A DNA stretch of 64,000 bases from Chitinophaga sp. SYP-B3965 (lineage in GTDB: Bacteria > Bacteroidota > Bacteroidia > Chitinophagales > Chitinophagaceae): NCBI RefSeq assembly GCF_009647655.1, contig NZ_WJFD01000001.1, positions 1,922,001-1,986,000 of the forward strand, read 5' to 3'. Shown here one piece after another: positions 1 to 8,462 of this stretch (positions are counted from its first letter, which is position 1; every line of letters starts with the position of its first letter). The translations under genes were made by a program, and so were the position numbers. Under the pieces are notes generated by a model, which saw only the letters and a program-made list of their open reading frames with translations, was not told the DNA's origin and did not search any database.

Positions 1-200
1 CTATTGCTGCATTGTTCAACCAGGGCCTTACATCTGCTAACAGTTACGGTATTTCTGTATTCCGCAGCGGTGCTTCCCTGGAAACAGTGACCATTGGTTT
101 CCCCTACCCGCTTACGTTTAACAAACTGCTTTCATTGAAAGTAACAGTGAATGAACCAGGCGTAGTACAGATCCTGGCGAATGTAATTACAGCTTCTTAA
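1..200 (+). CDS. C-terminal end of an unidentified protein (5' truncated)
   Basis: An open frame (frame 3 of the plus strand) enters from the left edge and stops at TAA 198-200, followed directly by a strong hairpin. About 66 residues are visible. They are rich in Ser, Thr, Val and Gly with alternating hydrophobic residues (for example ISVFRSGASLETVTIGFPYP), which suggests beta-strands of an extracellular or structural protein. The TTG at 12 is not a convincing start because the frame is open further upstream. No family recognised. Confidence 0.6.
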   Translation, partial: IAALFNQGLTSANSYGISVFRSGASLETVTIGFPYPLTFNKLLSLKVTVNEPGVVQILANVITAS

Positions 201-220
201 CAACATTATTCTTGTATGCA

Positions 221-259
221 AAAGGGCCGTTTCTTTCTATAGGAACGGCCCTTTATTTT
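221..259 (+). terminator. Rho-independent terminator of the left-edge gene
   Basis: Perfect 11-bp stem AAAGGGCCGTT (221-231) / AACGGCCCTTT (244-254) with a 12-nt loop, followed by ATTTTT. It starts 20 nt after the stop codon of the partial gene. Confidence 0.85.
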
Positions 260-268
260 TAATAAATA

Positions 269-299
269 TTTTGTGTAACCAAAAGGTTCCTTATATTTG
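269..299 (+). promoter_or_regulatory. Bacteroidota-type promoter of the SRPBCC gene
   Basis: TATATTTG at 292-299 matches the -7 consensus TAnnTTTG, with TTTTG at 269-273 as the -33 element about 18 bp upstream. The start codon of the SRPBCC gene is 39 nt downstream. The -7 box is sandwiched between, and at its end overlapped by, two palindromic repeats. Confidence 0.6.
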
Positions 300-314
300 T
301 AACCATAAGGTTAC
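275..314 (+). promoter_or_regulatory. Tandem palindromic operator upstream of the SRPBCC gene
   Basis: Two copies of the inverted repeat GTAACC-N4-GGTTAC: 275-290 (GTAACC AAAA GGTTCC, one mismatch) and 299-314 (GTAACC ATAA GGTTAC, perfect). Their centres are 24 bp apart and they flank the -7 box. This is the arrangement expected for a dimeric repressor. ArsR-type winged-helix repressors often control AHSA1/SRPBCC genes, so one is the best guess, but no such regulator is encoded nearby. Confidence 0.6.
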
Positions 315-338
315 TAATCAATTTAAAAATCAATTCAT

Positions 339-767
339 ATGACGGTATCACCATTTGTAATCGAAAGGACTTACAGTGCTCCTGCCGATAAGGTATGGCA
401 AGCGATAACAGATCCTGCCAAGATGAGATCATGGTATTTTGACCTGCCTGAGTTTAAGGCTGAAGTGGGCTATGAGTTTGAGTTTTATGGTGGAGAAGAA
501 GGTGGCGAACAATACCATCACCTCTGTAAAGTAACGGAAGTGATCCCTGGTAAAAAGCTGACCTATAGCTGGCGGTACCCCAAATACCCGGGCAATTCTT
601 TTGTTACGTGGGAGTTGTTCCCGGAGGGAGATAAAACCCGGTTACAACTGACGCATGCAGGGCTGGATACGTTCCCGCAGGAAGACAAAAATTTCAGAAG
701 GGAAAGTTTTGCGCAGGGTTGGACAGAGATCCTTGGTACGAGTTTGAAGAATTTCCTGGAGAAATAG
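339..767 (+). CDS. SRPBCC (AHSA1/ATPase-activator type) domain protein
   Basis: A 142-residue single-domain protein of the START/Bet v1 superfamily, AHSA1-like branch. The N-terminus reads VIERTYSAPADKVWQAITDP, the typical opening strand and helix in which a Trp contacts the ligand cavity. The C-terminal TFPQEDKNFRRESFAQGW...LGTSLKNFLE is the long closing helix. Length is normal for the family. It is cytoplasmic and probably binds a small hydrophobic ligand; the ligand is unknown. The gene stands alone between terminators and has a double palindromic operator at 275-314, so it is likely repressed until an inducer appears. Confidence 0.85.
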   Translation: MTVSPFVIERTYSAPADKVWQAITDPAKMRSWYFDLPEFKAEVGYEFEFYGGEEGGEQYHHLCKVTEVIPGKKLTYSWRYPKYPGNSFVTWELFPEGDKTRLQLTHAGLDTFPQEDKNFRRESFAQGWTEILGTSLKNFLEK

Positions 768-826
768 TGATCATTGGTGTTAGCCTGGAAACAGCTATCA
801 CTAGTGCAAATCTAACTTCTTTTATC

Positions 827-857
827 AAAGCCGGCCAAACTAATGGCCGGCTTTTTG
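827..857. terminator. Bidirectional terminator between convergent genes
   Basis: Perfect 10-bp stem AAAGCCGGCC (827-836) / GGCCGGCTTT (845-854) with loop AAACTAAT and a T tract on the plus strand. It lies between the stop codons of the plus-strand SRPBCC gene (767) and the minus-strand beta-helix gene (867), so it probably serves both. Confidence 0.8.
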
Positions 858-866
858 CACAAGTAT

Positions 867-2831
867 TTATCTCACATTCTTGTAGTATAAGCCCACTTCA
901 CTGATAGCAGGACGATCCATAGCACTGGTAATAGTTATCCGCACCTTCCATACTGTTTCTTTCTGAAACAGCATAAACTCTTGTTTACGGATAGTAGTAC
1001 CGGCAACCAGTAGTTTCCAGTCGCTATTTACCTGTCCTTCTACCTTATAACCCGTTATCCTGGTTCCCAGCGCCTCACTGATGGAAATAAAGTTGATCAA
1101 TGCAGGGTTTTCCATATCTATTTCCAGTGTACCGGTTGTTTTGCCTTCGTCGGTTGTCCAGTAAGTAGTCGTATCTCCATCAAGGGTGTTTTCACCACGT
1201 GTTCCGCCACTTGTATTGACAGGGCGGTGTAATGCTTTATTTAAGCCATGAAAGGGATCTATATCTGTTTTTAAAGCTGGTAATGGTGCTACCTGTTTAT
1301 TAGTGAATCCTCCATTCTCTTCATACCCTATATTTTGCATGGCCTGTTTGCCCAACCGCTCGGATAACTGTGCGAGATAAAGACTTTGCGGCATTACGGG
1401 TTTATCATGCGAATCAAAATTACCATCGGGCAATATCGGGCTGCTATCAAACAATCTCGCTGTCTGATATCGTGTACCAATACATCCGATGGCCCAGTTG
1501 GCAGCCCAGGGAGGATTTTGAATAACATATGTTTTAGCTATACAATTCCAGGCAACACCCCAGCCCATCGTCCAGCCATGGCCGGAACCGGCTACACCGC
1601 GGTTCATGAAATCAATGCCACCATCTGCCACTGTACAGTTGTCCACCAGCAAACCTGTTGACCAGCGCATGTGTGGTTGAATGCGACTGCCATGGCCACG
1701 GAAAGTACTGTTCAGTATAACATTGGGGCCAGGTCGCTGACCGGCTGTCCATACGAAGTAAGTATTGCCGCCGGTGACTGCACAACGGTCTATCAGGTTC
1801 TGACTACCTTCCAGGCTGAAATCCGTTGGTTTGGAAGCGCCGAGGTTGGTGTAAGTATGTGTTACTACTACCTGCTGCATGGTGATGCGGTTTCCTGCAA
1901 GCGTGGTGGTGTTCATGGTTTCTTCGCAGTACACATCTTTTACCCAGCAATCATCTGCATTGATCTTAATGCCGGAATAAGGCGCATGGCCGTAATCAAT
2001 TTCCAGTGGCGGGCATTGTATGTGCAATTGTTCAACACCCACATCTGTGATGCGTGTGGAGGGAGCTGCTTTACTAATAAGCATGCCATTTCCACCATCA
2101 GCCAGCGGTATATCTATCGTCACCTTATTTCCGGAGATAGCCCTGATCTTCCGTTCCATCACTAAGAAAGAATTCTTACCTATCCAGGTTTGTGGCTTAC
2201 CATCTCGTTTTAAATTATCCATTTCCATTTGATGGATCCATGCTTCCGTGATGGGTTTCTTCACTATTATTTTATCTCCTGTAGAAAAAGTGGAGGCATC
2301 TGTTAGGGTGAAAGTATTGGCGCCTGCAGGAAGGTACTTTTCTGTAACAGGTACACTGTTCTTTTCTACAGGTTGTTTGCCTGCAGTACCGATTAAAATG
2401 GCTGCATGTTTAGGGCCTGTCATTTTAATAGTAGTGCTGTTTTTTCCGCTACCCCTCAGTACAACACCTGTTGCGTTTATGTTGAGAGAACCGGCGCAGG
2501 TGAAAGTACCGGCTTCCAATAATACGGTGCCACGGAAACCTTGCTCCAGAGGCAAAGCAGATACTTCATCAATAGCAGATTGGATCAATTGAGTATCATC
2601 TGGTCCGCCGGAAGGTTTTACTCTTTTCTTTACAGGAACATCCGGCAGGGCAATGCCACCACCTTTATAACCGGCATGGGAGAAGTCCATGATACGATCC
2701 CCGGCGGCTGTGGTTTTATAAACCAACTGGCCTTTTTTACCGGTATACACCCATTTCGATCTGTTTTGCCCATAGGCAAAACTGCTGCTCAAGACAAGAA
2801 GGCAGCCAGCTAGCATAACGTGTTTCATCAT
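867..2831 (-). CDS. Secreted right-handed beta-helix (pectate-lyase-like) protein with C-terminal discoidin-type domain
   Basis: 654 residues with a Sec signal peptide (MMKHVMLAGCLLVLSSSFAYG). Residues about 75-130 (DDTQLIQSAIDEV, then GTVLLEAGTF) are the classical opening of a pectate_lyase_3-type beta-helix, and the middle of the protein shows the coil repeats of a parallel beta-helix. Residues about 535-650 (ENTLDGDTTTYWTT, then ALINFISISEALG) look like an F5/8 type C carbohydrate-binding domain. The substrate is presumably a plant or bacterial polysaccharide. I could not assign catalytic residues, so lyase versus hydrolase is open. It overlaps the upstream SGNH gene by 4 nt (ATGA) and is translationally coupled to it. 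Confidence 0.8.
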   Translation of the reverse strand: MMKHVMLAGCLLVLSSSFAYGQNRSKWVYTGKKGQLVYKTTAAGDRIMDFSHAGYKGGGIALPDVPVKKRVKPSGGPDDTQLIQSAIDEVSALPLEQGFRGTVLLEAGTFTCAGSLNINATGVVLRGSGKNSTTIKMTGPKHAAILIGTAGKQPVEKNSVPVTEKYLPAGANTFTLTDASTFSTGDKIIVKKPITEAWIHQMEMDNLKRDGKPQTWIGKNSFLVMERKIRAISGNKVTIDIPLADGGNGMLISKAAPSTRITDVGVEQLHIQCPPLEIDYGHAPYSGIKINADDCWVKDVYCEETMNTTTLAGNRITMQQVVVTHTYTNLGASKPTDFSLEGSQNLIDRCAVTGGNTYFVWTAGQRPGPNVILNSTFRGHGSRIQPHMRWSTGLLVDNCTVADGGIDFMNRGVAGSGHGWTMGWGVAWNCIAKTYVIQNPPWAANWAIGCIGTRYQTARLFDSSPILPDGNFDSHDKPVMPQSLYLAQLSERLGKQAMQNIGYEENGGFTNKQVAPLPALKTDIDPFHGLNKALHRPVNTSGGTRGENTLDGDTTTYWTTDEGKTTGTLEIDMENPALINFISISEALGTRITGYKVEGQVNSDWKLLVAGTTIRKQEFMLFQKETVWKVRITITSAMDRPAISEVGLYYKNVR

Positions 2832-3427
2832 ACAATATAGAAAACCCCGGCCACCTTTTCAGCCCATTCTTTGTAAACTTTTCCAGAGGGATGTAATTTA
2901 TCATCCACTACACTTTCCTGCAGCATTCCGGTGCTTCTGTATTCCGTTGTAATATCAATATAATGGAAACCTTTTTCTTTACTGATCTTCTGATTAATAG
3001 CATTGAACTGGTCAATAGCATCATGAATCACACTGGTATCACGGTCTTGCGCAAAAGGTGTTACGCCCCAATCCGGGATGCTGATCACCACTACCTTTTC
3101 AGCGTGATTATTGGTGAGGTGTAATGCTTTTTCTGCCAGCCATTCCAGCGTGGTTTCAAAGTCCTTTACTTCCATGCCGCGGTATTGATTATTTACACCG
3201 ATCAGTATACTTACATAATCATACTCCGGTCGTAAACGTACCTGGTGAAGATGTGCGATCAGTTCATTACTCGTCCAGCCGGTTTGGGCAATGATCTCCG
3301 GTGCATGGAATAACAGCCCCTGGTTGCGTAAAAGCTGCAAGGCCTGGTAAGGATAACTTTCATGTAAAGGAACACCTTCACCAATTGTATAGGAATCACC
3401 TAAAGCCAGCCATGTATTTGTTTTCAT
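2828..3427 (-). CDS. SGNH/GDSL hydrolase family esterase
   Basis: 199 residues, close to the single-domain minimum for this fold. Block I is ALGDSYTIGEG (nucleophile Ser in GDS), block III is ILIGVNNQYRG (the GxN Asn), and block V is DDKLHPSG (catalytic Asp and His). No clear signal peptide: the start MKTNTWLALGDS leads straight into block I, so it is probably cytoplasmic. It forms a two-gene operon with the downstream beta-helix protein through an ATGA overlap. A carbohydrate-ester deacetylase role is an inference from that neighbour. Confidence 0.85.
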   Translation of the reverse strand: MKTNTWLALGDSYTIGEGVPLHESYPYQALQLLRNQGLLFHAPEIIAQTGWTSNELIAHLHQVRLRPEYDYVSILIGVNNQYRGMEVKDFETTLEWLAEKALHLTNNHAEKVVVISIPDWGVTPFAQDRDTSVIHDAIDQFNAINQKISKEKGFHYIDITTEYRSTGMLQESVVDDKLHPSGKVYKEWAEKVAGVFYIV

Positions 3428-3453
3428 CTTTCAATTTAAACAAAAAAGGGAAA

Positions 3454-4428
3454 TTACAAGGGCGCATCTCTGTTATATCTGCGGCTATAGGCTATGGGCG
3501 TCATGCCGGTGATCTTTTTGAAAACATCGCGGAATGCCTGGGTATCTGAATAACCCACATCTATCATCACTTCCATGATGGATTTACGGCCCACTTCCAG
3601 TTGTTTTTTGGCGACTTCTATCTTTACGCGTTGTATATATTCTGCTACGGTGTGATAAGTGGCTTTTTTAAATCGTCTTTCAAAAGTTCTGCGTGTAACG
3701 TTATACAGGTCTGCTATTTCATCTACGGTTATCCTTCCCTGGTAATGCTGTTCAATATATTCCTGTGCATTTTTGATCACTTCATCTTCATGATCTTTCA
3801 AACCGCTGAACATATTAAAGTGACTCTGTTTATCGCGCGTGAAATCAATGGTGAAATATTTGGCGACATGAATGGCGGTGGTGCGGTCTGTATATTTTTC
3901 CACCAGGTACAATAAGAGTTTCCAATACGAGGTGCCGCCTCCGCTGGAATACAATCCATCCTGTACCACCAGCATTTCTTCGTCCACCAGTTTCACACCG
4001 GGATAATAACTTCTGAATTCATTGGCATAGATCCAGTGTGTGGTACACTGTTTGCCATTCAGCAATCCTGAATAAGCGAGCAGGAAAGCCCCGGAGCACA
4101 TGCTGGCCACTTCTGTTCCCTTTTTATACTGCTGGTTGATCCAGTGTGCATATTGCTTGTTCAGATAACTGGATGTGAGCATGTTCCCGAACATGGCAGG
4201 GATAATAATGAGGTCTGATTGTGGCTTATCCGCTAATACAGCATCCGCATGGATATTAAATCCCTTATCTGCTTCCACCTCTTTTGTGAGTCCTATCAGC
4301 TGCACTTTGAACAGGGGTTCTTTTCCGGCTTCTTTAAGGAACTGGTTCACCATGAGGAATACATACCGGGAATCGGTAATGGAAGCCAGAACTGCGTTCC
4401 GGAGGGCCAGTATGGAGATTGTGATCAT
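3454..4428 (-). CDS. GlxA-type AraC family transcriptional regulator (DJ-1/PfpI domain plus HTH)
   Basis: 324 residues. The N-terminal part (about 1-190) has the class I glutamine amidotransferase-like DJ-1/PfpI fold, with the nucleophile-elbow sequence VASMCSGAFLLAYSGLL. The C-terminal 100 residues are a double helix-turn-helix of the AraC type (ITVDEIADLYNVTRRTFERRF, then SIMEVMIDVGYSDTQAFRDVF). Such regulators sense small metabolites and usually activate nearby genes. The 26-nt gap to the SGNH gene on the same strand suggests it may be co-transcribed with, or control, the SGNH and beta-helix pair. Confidence 0.9.
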   Translation of the reverse strand: MITISILALRNAVLASITDSRYVFLMVNQFLKEAGKEPLFKVQLIGLTKEVEADKGFNIHADAVLADKPQSDLIIIPAMFGNMLTSSYLNKQYAHWINQQYKKGTEVASMCSGAFLLAYSGLLNGKQCTTHWIYANEFRSYYPGVKLVDEEMLVVQDGLYSSGGGTSYWKLLLYLVEKYTDRTTAIHVAKYFTIDFTRDKQSHFNMFSGLKDHEDEVIKNAQEYIEQHYQGRITVDEIADLYNVTRRTFERRFKKATYHTVAEYIQRVKIEVAKKQLEVGRKSIMEVMIDVGYSDTQAFRDVFKKITGMTPIAYSRRYNRDAPL

Positions 4429-4536
4429 GCCCCAAATGTAGGGAAAGTAACTGTCGCAATCACCTTTAGAAGAATGTCGTATTTACCGGTCATATATGTA
4501 AATAAGTCCTTCTACTTTTACAGAAAATAAGAAACA

Positions 4537-4965
4537 ATGTTAGACTTTAATCCTTACCTGCATTTTAATGGAACAGCGGGGGAAGCTATGAATTTTTATA
4601 AATCTGTATTTGGTGGAGAGTTCACCATTTATTCCCGTTATGCAGAGGTGGCAGGTGGAGAAAAGATGTCTCCGGAAGAGCAGCAGCGTTTTATTCATAT
4701 TTCACTGGCTATTGGGGATGTACAAACTATCATGGCGTCTGATAACCTGGAGGCTATGCAGGACAGGGTAACGCCGGGCACTAACTTCCATATCTGCGTA
4801 CAGGCAGAAAGTGAAAAGGAGGCGGAAAAGCTTTTTAAGGAACTTTCTAAAGATGGAGAGGTGGAAATGCCGATGAATAAAACCTTCTGGGGGGCTTATT
4901 TTGGGATGTGCAGGGATAAGTTTCTGGTGAAGTGGATGATCAATTATACGCCGGCTCAGAAATAA
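4537..4965 (+). CDS. VOC family (PhnB/glyoxalase-like) protein
   Basis: 142 residues with the PhnB-type signature FNPYLHFNGTAGEAMNFYKS followed by VFGGEF, and the C-terminal FWGAYFGMCRDKFLVKWMIN. These are vicinal-oxygen-chelate fold proteins. Despite old database names (3-demethylubiquinone methyltransferase-like) the function is usually unknown. A paralogue lies at 54033-54455. Monocistronic: a perfect hairpin follows the stop codon. Confidence 0.85.
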   Translation: MLDFNPYLHFNGTAGEAMNFYKSVFGGEFTIYSRYAEVAGGEKMSPEEQQRFIHISLAIGDVQTIMASDNLEAMQDRVTPGTNFHICVQAESEKEAEKLFKELSKDGEVEMPMNKTFWGAYFGMCRDKFLVKWMINYTPAQK

Positions 4966-4968
4966 ATG

Positions 4969-5000
4969 AAGGTTCTGCAGGCTTGCCTGCAGAACCTTTT
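4969..5000. terminator. Perfect-stem terminator between convergent genes
   Basis: 14-bp perfect inverted repeat AAGGTTCTGCAGGC (4969-4982) / GCCTGCAGAACCTT (4985-4998), followed by TTATTTTT on the plus strand. It sits between the VOC gene and the minus-strand kynureninase gene. Confidence 0.85.
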
Positions 5001-5023
5001 ATTTTTAAGGAGCATATTTATCT

Positions 5024-6280
5024 TTAAGAAGTAAGCACTTCATAAAACCGGAACACATCCATATAAGAACAATACAAAGGCGCTGGCGCTAAACGGATCA
5101 CACCGGGTTCCCGATAATCACAGATAATACCTGCTTCCATCATTTGTGTATGAATAGCTTTTCCGTTTTCAGGGAAGAACAAAGAAAGCTGTGCGCCTCT
5201 TTGTGCCGGATCTTCCGGTGTAATGATCTCACAGGGCAAAGGTGATTGGCGGATCAGGTGTTCCAGGTAAGCAGTGAGTTGCAGGCTTTTGCTTCTCAAT
5301 TTATCAATACCAGCTTCGTCAAATATTTCCAGCGATGCTTTTAAGGCTACCATGTTAAATACCTGCGCAGTACTGATCTGCCAGCCGGCTGCTCCTTTCC
5401 CTGGTATAAAACCTTTCTCCATTTTAAAGCGCGTCTTTTCATCATTACCCCACCATCCACCTAAACGGGGAAAAGCAGGATCATTTCCAAAACGTTCATG
5501 CACATATAAACCACCTACGGCACCAGGGCCGCCATTCAGGTATTTATAGGAACACCATACAGCAAAATCCACGTCCCATGCATGTAATTGTAAAGGAATG
5601 TTTCCTGCCACGTGTGCAAGGTCCCAACCGGCATAAGCACCAGCTGCATGTGCTGCGGCTGTGATAGCCGGCATATCATAGAACTGCCCTGTATAATAAT
5701 TGATGCCACCCATCAGTACTAAGGCCAGTGAATCCTTATGTTCTTCTATGGTTTGCAGGATCACTTCTGTACGTAGCAATTTCTCACCGGCCAGAGGATG
5801 TACTTCCACAATAGCGGTAGCAGGATCAAATCCCTGCAATCTTACCGCAGTCTCTATCGCATATTGATCAGAGGGGAATGCGCCTGCTTCCATAATGATC
5901 TTAAAACGCTCCTTCCCGGGGCGGTAAAAGCTTTGGAGGATCAGGTGCAGGTTTACGGTGAGCGTGTTCATAACGGTCACCTCATCCTCACTGCAGCCCA
6001 TCATGGCAGACAGTCCTTTCCCAAAATTGTACTGGTAATATAACCAGGGGTTCTTAGCGCGGAAGTAACCTTCTACCGCCATTTCCTGCCAATCGGATAA
6101 CTCCTGCTGTATAGCCGCAGTGACGGTTTTTGGTTGCAGGCCAAGGGAATTACCACAGAAATAGATACTATCCTTTCCATTGTGTTGCGGAAAATAGAAA
6201 CGCGATTTTAGAACTGCCAGAGGATCAAGCACATCCATGCTTTGCGCAAAGGAAACGGAGGCTTCAAATTTTGTTGTCAT
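5024..6280 (-). CDS. kynU: Kynureninase
   Basis: 418 residues, the normal length for this PLP enzyme, which cleaves kynurenine or 3-hydroxykynurenine to (3-hydroxy)anthranilate and alanine in tryptophan catabolism. Diagnostic stretches include YFCGNSLGLQP near the N-terminus, AHAAGAYAGWDLAHVAGN, and the PLP-lysine motif VWCSYKYLNGGPG followed by GGLYVHE and LGGWWGN. Cytoplasmic homodimer. It stands alone; no other kynurenine-pathway gene is in the window. Confidence 0.95.
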   Translation of the reverse strand: MTTKFEASVSFAQSMDVLDPLAVLKSRFYFPQHNGKDSIYFCGNSLGLQPKTVTAAIQQELSDWQEMAVEGYFRAKNPWLYYQYNFGKGLSAMMGCSEDEVTVMNTLTVNLHLILQSFYRPGKERFKIIMEAGAFPSDQYAIETAVRLQGFDPATAIVEVHPLAGEKLLRTEVILQTIEEHKDSLALVLMGGINYYTGQFYDMPAITAAAHAAGAYAGWDLAHVAGNIPLQLHAWDVDFAVWCSYKYLNGGPGAVGGLYVHERFGNDPAFPRLGGWWGNDEKTRFKMEKGFIPGKGAAGWQISTAQVFNMVALKASLEIFDEAGIDKLRSKSLQLTAYLEHLIRQSPLPCEIITPEDPAQRGAQLSLFFPENGKAIHTQMMEAGIICDYREPGVIRLAPAPLYCSYMDVFRFYEVLTS

Positions 6281-6287
6281 AGAGGGG

Positions 6288-6320
6288 CAAGTTACATTTT
6301 ATGACAATTCAGACCAAAAA
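6288..6320 (-). promoter_or_regulatory. Possible kynU promoter
   Basis: On the minus strand TTTTTG (6320-6315), 20 bp, then TAACTTG (6294-6288), one base short of the TAnnTTTG -7 consensus. The kynU start codon is 8 nt downstream, so the leader would be very short. Confidence 0.3.
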
Positions 6321-6504
6321 TATTGAGGATCAGCCACTTCTGTAAATACGAAGATTTTAATACCTGTTAAGTTTAGGTTAACAACAGTAAAAACCCAGCG
6401 TTCACCAGATAAAACTGCACGTTGGCAAAATGAACCGGTCGGGAGAAAGTTCTCTGCCTATCTTTGTTAAGGTTTTTCATAGGATATGGTTAAAAATTTA
6501 TGAG

Positions 6505-6529
6505 GGCGGTATTCTTACCGCCTTTTTTT
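6505..6529 (+). terminator. Plus-strand intrinsic terminator with no obvious gene
   Basis: Stem GGCGGTA (6505-6511) / TACCGCC (6516-6522), loop TTCT, then seven Ts. No plus-strand protein gene precedes it. A TAnnTTTG-like box (TATCTTTG) lies at 6459-6466, so a short RNA of about 60 nt is conceivable. The 300 nt between kynU and the desaturase gene hold nothing else I can support. Confidence 0.5.
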
Positions 6530-6546
6530 ATGCCCTGCATAAAACA

Positions 6547-6580
6547 AAAAAAGCGCCCCTTTTCCGGAGCGCTTTTTTTT
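6547..6580. terminator. Terminator of the desaturase gene
   Basis: Stem AAAAAAGCGC (6547-6556) / GCGCTTTTTT (6569-6578), symmetric with A and T tracts, so it works on either strand. The minus-strand desaturase stop codon overlaps its edge. Confidence 0.7.
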
Positions 6581-7709
6581 ATGCCTTAGGCTTTCGCCCT
6601 AACATGTGCAACATCCTGGCATGTTCCCAAAGGGCATGCATAAAAGTGGGTTGTACATTATATGGCAAACCAAAAGCTTGCGCAGAACTATGAATAATAG
6701 GCGATAATTTAGCGTAGTGTACATGGCAAACACCCGGGAACAGATGATGTTCAATCTGGTAGTTCAAACCACCGATGAACCAGGAAAGCCATTTATTACG
6801 GGGCGCATAATTTGCCGTGTTCAATAACTGATGCACAGCCCAGTTCTCTTCCATTTTCTTCTCACCGCTTTTTTCATCCATTACAGGCTCCGCGTAGGAA
6901 GATGTTTCCATCACGTGTGCCAGCTGGAATATACAAGCGAGTGCCACCCCTGCTATTACGTGCATCACACCAAAACCTACCAGCACCATCCACCAGGAAA
7001 CTCCGGAGAACAGCAAAGGCAATGCAATGATATAACCATAGTAGAACATCTTATATAAAGTAAGATGGGTGATGGCTTTCGGTAAAGTAGTTTTTGCTTT
7101 CTTCAGCAGGGAGAACTGATCATAACGGATCAGCTGGCGATATTCCTTTACTGTCATCCAGAATAAGGTCATCACTGCATAGAGGCACCAGGCATAGAGG
7201 AACTGAAAACGGTGGAACCAGCGCAGCTTGTGATTGGGTGAGAAACGCAGCAGCGCAGTAGTATCAATATCTTCATCCAGACCGGTTACATTTGTGTAAG
7301 TATGGTGCAATATATTGTGCTGGATCTTCCAGGTAACGCTGTACCCGCCGATCATTTCCAATATATATGCCATCATGGAGTTAACGTTCTTTTTAGAAGA
7401 ATAGGTACCGTGGTTAGCATCATGCATTACAGAGGTACCTATGCCTACAACCCCCAGACCCATCAGGGCCCAGAATCCAAGGAAGATCCAGTTACTGGAT
7501 GCACCTACTCCGGTAACCATCAGTACATAAGGTGTTACATACAGCAGGATCATCACCACTGTTTTAACCCACATACCTTTAGTTGCGTAGCGCGATAATT
7601 TATTTGACGTGAAATAATCATCCACTTTCGCTTTCACCATTTCGAAAAAACTGTCACTCCCCTTTGGTGCAAAGCGGACAATGGCATGTTTTTTATTCTT
7701 ATCATTCAT
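6579..7709 (-). CDS. Membrane fatty acid desaturase (acyl-lipid, linoleoyl-CoA desaturase type)
   Basis: 376 residues. The three histidine boxes that hold the di-iron centre are HDANH (96-100), HNILHH (131-136) and QIEHH (about 318-322, followed by LFPG). The Gln at the start of the third box is typical of front-end desaturases (delta-5/delta-6 type). Hydrophobic segments cover about 50-95 and 205-265. It would insert a double bond into acyl chains at the inner membrane. No cytochrome b5 domain is fused. Single-gene unit; cold or fluidity control is plausible but not visible. Confidence 0.92.
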   Translation of the reverse strand: MNDKNKKHAIVRFAPKGSDSFFEMVKAKVDDYFTSNKLSRYATKGMWVKTVVMILLYVTPYVLMVTGVGASSNWIFLGFWALMGLGVVGIGTSVMHDANHGTYSSKKNVNSMMAYILEMIGGYSVTWKIQHNILHHTYTNVTGLDEDIDTTALLRFSPNHKLRWFHRFQFLYAWCLYAVMTLFWMTVKEYRQLIRYDQFSLLKKAKTTLPKAITHLTLYKMFYYGYIIALPLLFSGVSWWMVLVGFGVMHVIAGVALACIFQLAHVMETSSYAEPVMDEKSGEKKMEENWAVHQLLNTANYAPRNKWLSWFIGGLNYQIEHHLFPGVCHVHYAKLSPIIHSSAQAFGLPYNVQPTFMHALWEHARMLHMLGRKPKA

Positions 7710-7828
7710 GTTGTTATTGTATTTATACGGAATTTACAAATCTGTATACCTGTAAGCTACGTTTTATTTACAGGATTAGATGCAGAGGAATGTTAAAAGA
7801 ATAACAAGTAGTGAAATATCGGGCTGAT

Positions 7829-8419
7829 CTATTGCCGTTTATGTTGCAGCGCGAGTATTTCTGCCTGTGTAGTGATGCACTGATCTGCTTCGTACCATTC
7901 ATTCACTTTCCTGATCAGGATCTGGAAATCTTTACCGGCTTCTTCCTTCCAGGGTTTCTTTTGCGCATGTAATACTGCAGGACAGGGTCCCCAATTGGCT
8001 AATTCCCTGAAAGCTTCGTCGTAAATGATCACTTTGGGAATGGCTCTGCCGCCATCTGTGAGGTATTGGTCCATCAGAGCTGTATTTTCATCCCGCAACA
8101 GGAGGCGGAGTTTTATTTTGCCCTTGCTGAAATCTGCGATCTTTTGGAATAAGGGAATGATGTTCGCTGCATCTCCGCACCAGCCTTCTGTTAAAACCAG
8201 CCAGGTAGCAGGGGCCCAACTCTCTACTGCCGCTTTCATTTCTTCGGTTAGTGCTGCGGCCTGGTCCCAGGTTTCCATCAGGTTAATATTGGTAACGATA
8301 TAGGGCAGCATTTTCAATTGCGCTTCCGTTTTATTTTCCTGGTCCTCTACAAACTCATTTAACAATTCCCGGTATTCTGCATAGGTAAAGGCCTTCTCTG
8401 CCAGTTCACTAATATCCAT
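7829..8419 (-). CDS. Thioredoxin-like protein (Thioredoxin_9 type)
   Basis: 196 residues. The core TWLVLTEGWCGDAANIIPLF resembles the WCGDxxN active-site region of a thioredoxin-fold family common in Bacteroidota. Only one Cys is present where CxxC thioredoxins have two, so it is unlikely to be a classical disulfide reductase. IPKVIIYD supplies the cis-proline. No signal peptide, hence cytoplasmic. It is divergent from the aspartic protease gene with only 43 nt between them, so the promoters must overlap. Confidence 0.75.
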   Translation of the reverse strand: MDISELAEKAFTYAEYRELLNEFVEDQENKTEAQLKMLPYIVTNINLMETWDQAAALTEEMKAAVESWAPATWLVLTEGWCGDAANIIPLFQKIADFSKGKIKLRLLLRDENTALMDQYLTDGGRAIPKVIIYDEAFRELANWGPCPAVLHAQKKPWKEEAGKDFQILIRKVNEWYEADQCITTQAEILALQHKRQ

Positions 8420-8462
8420 TTCTGTTGTGTTTTTCCCGGGCTTAAAATAGTAATTTTATCGG

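Noticed and set aside
867..2831. Calling the beta-helix protein a pectate lyase
   Set aside because: The fold is clear but no calcium-binding or catalytic residues could be assigned, so the reaction is left open.
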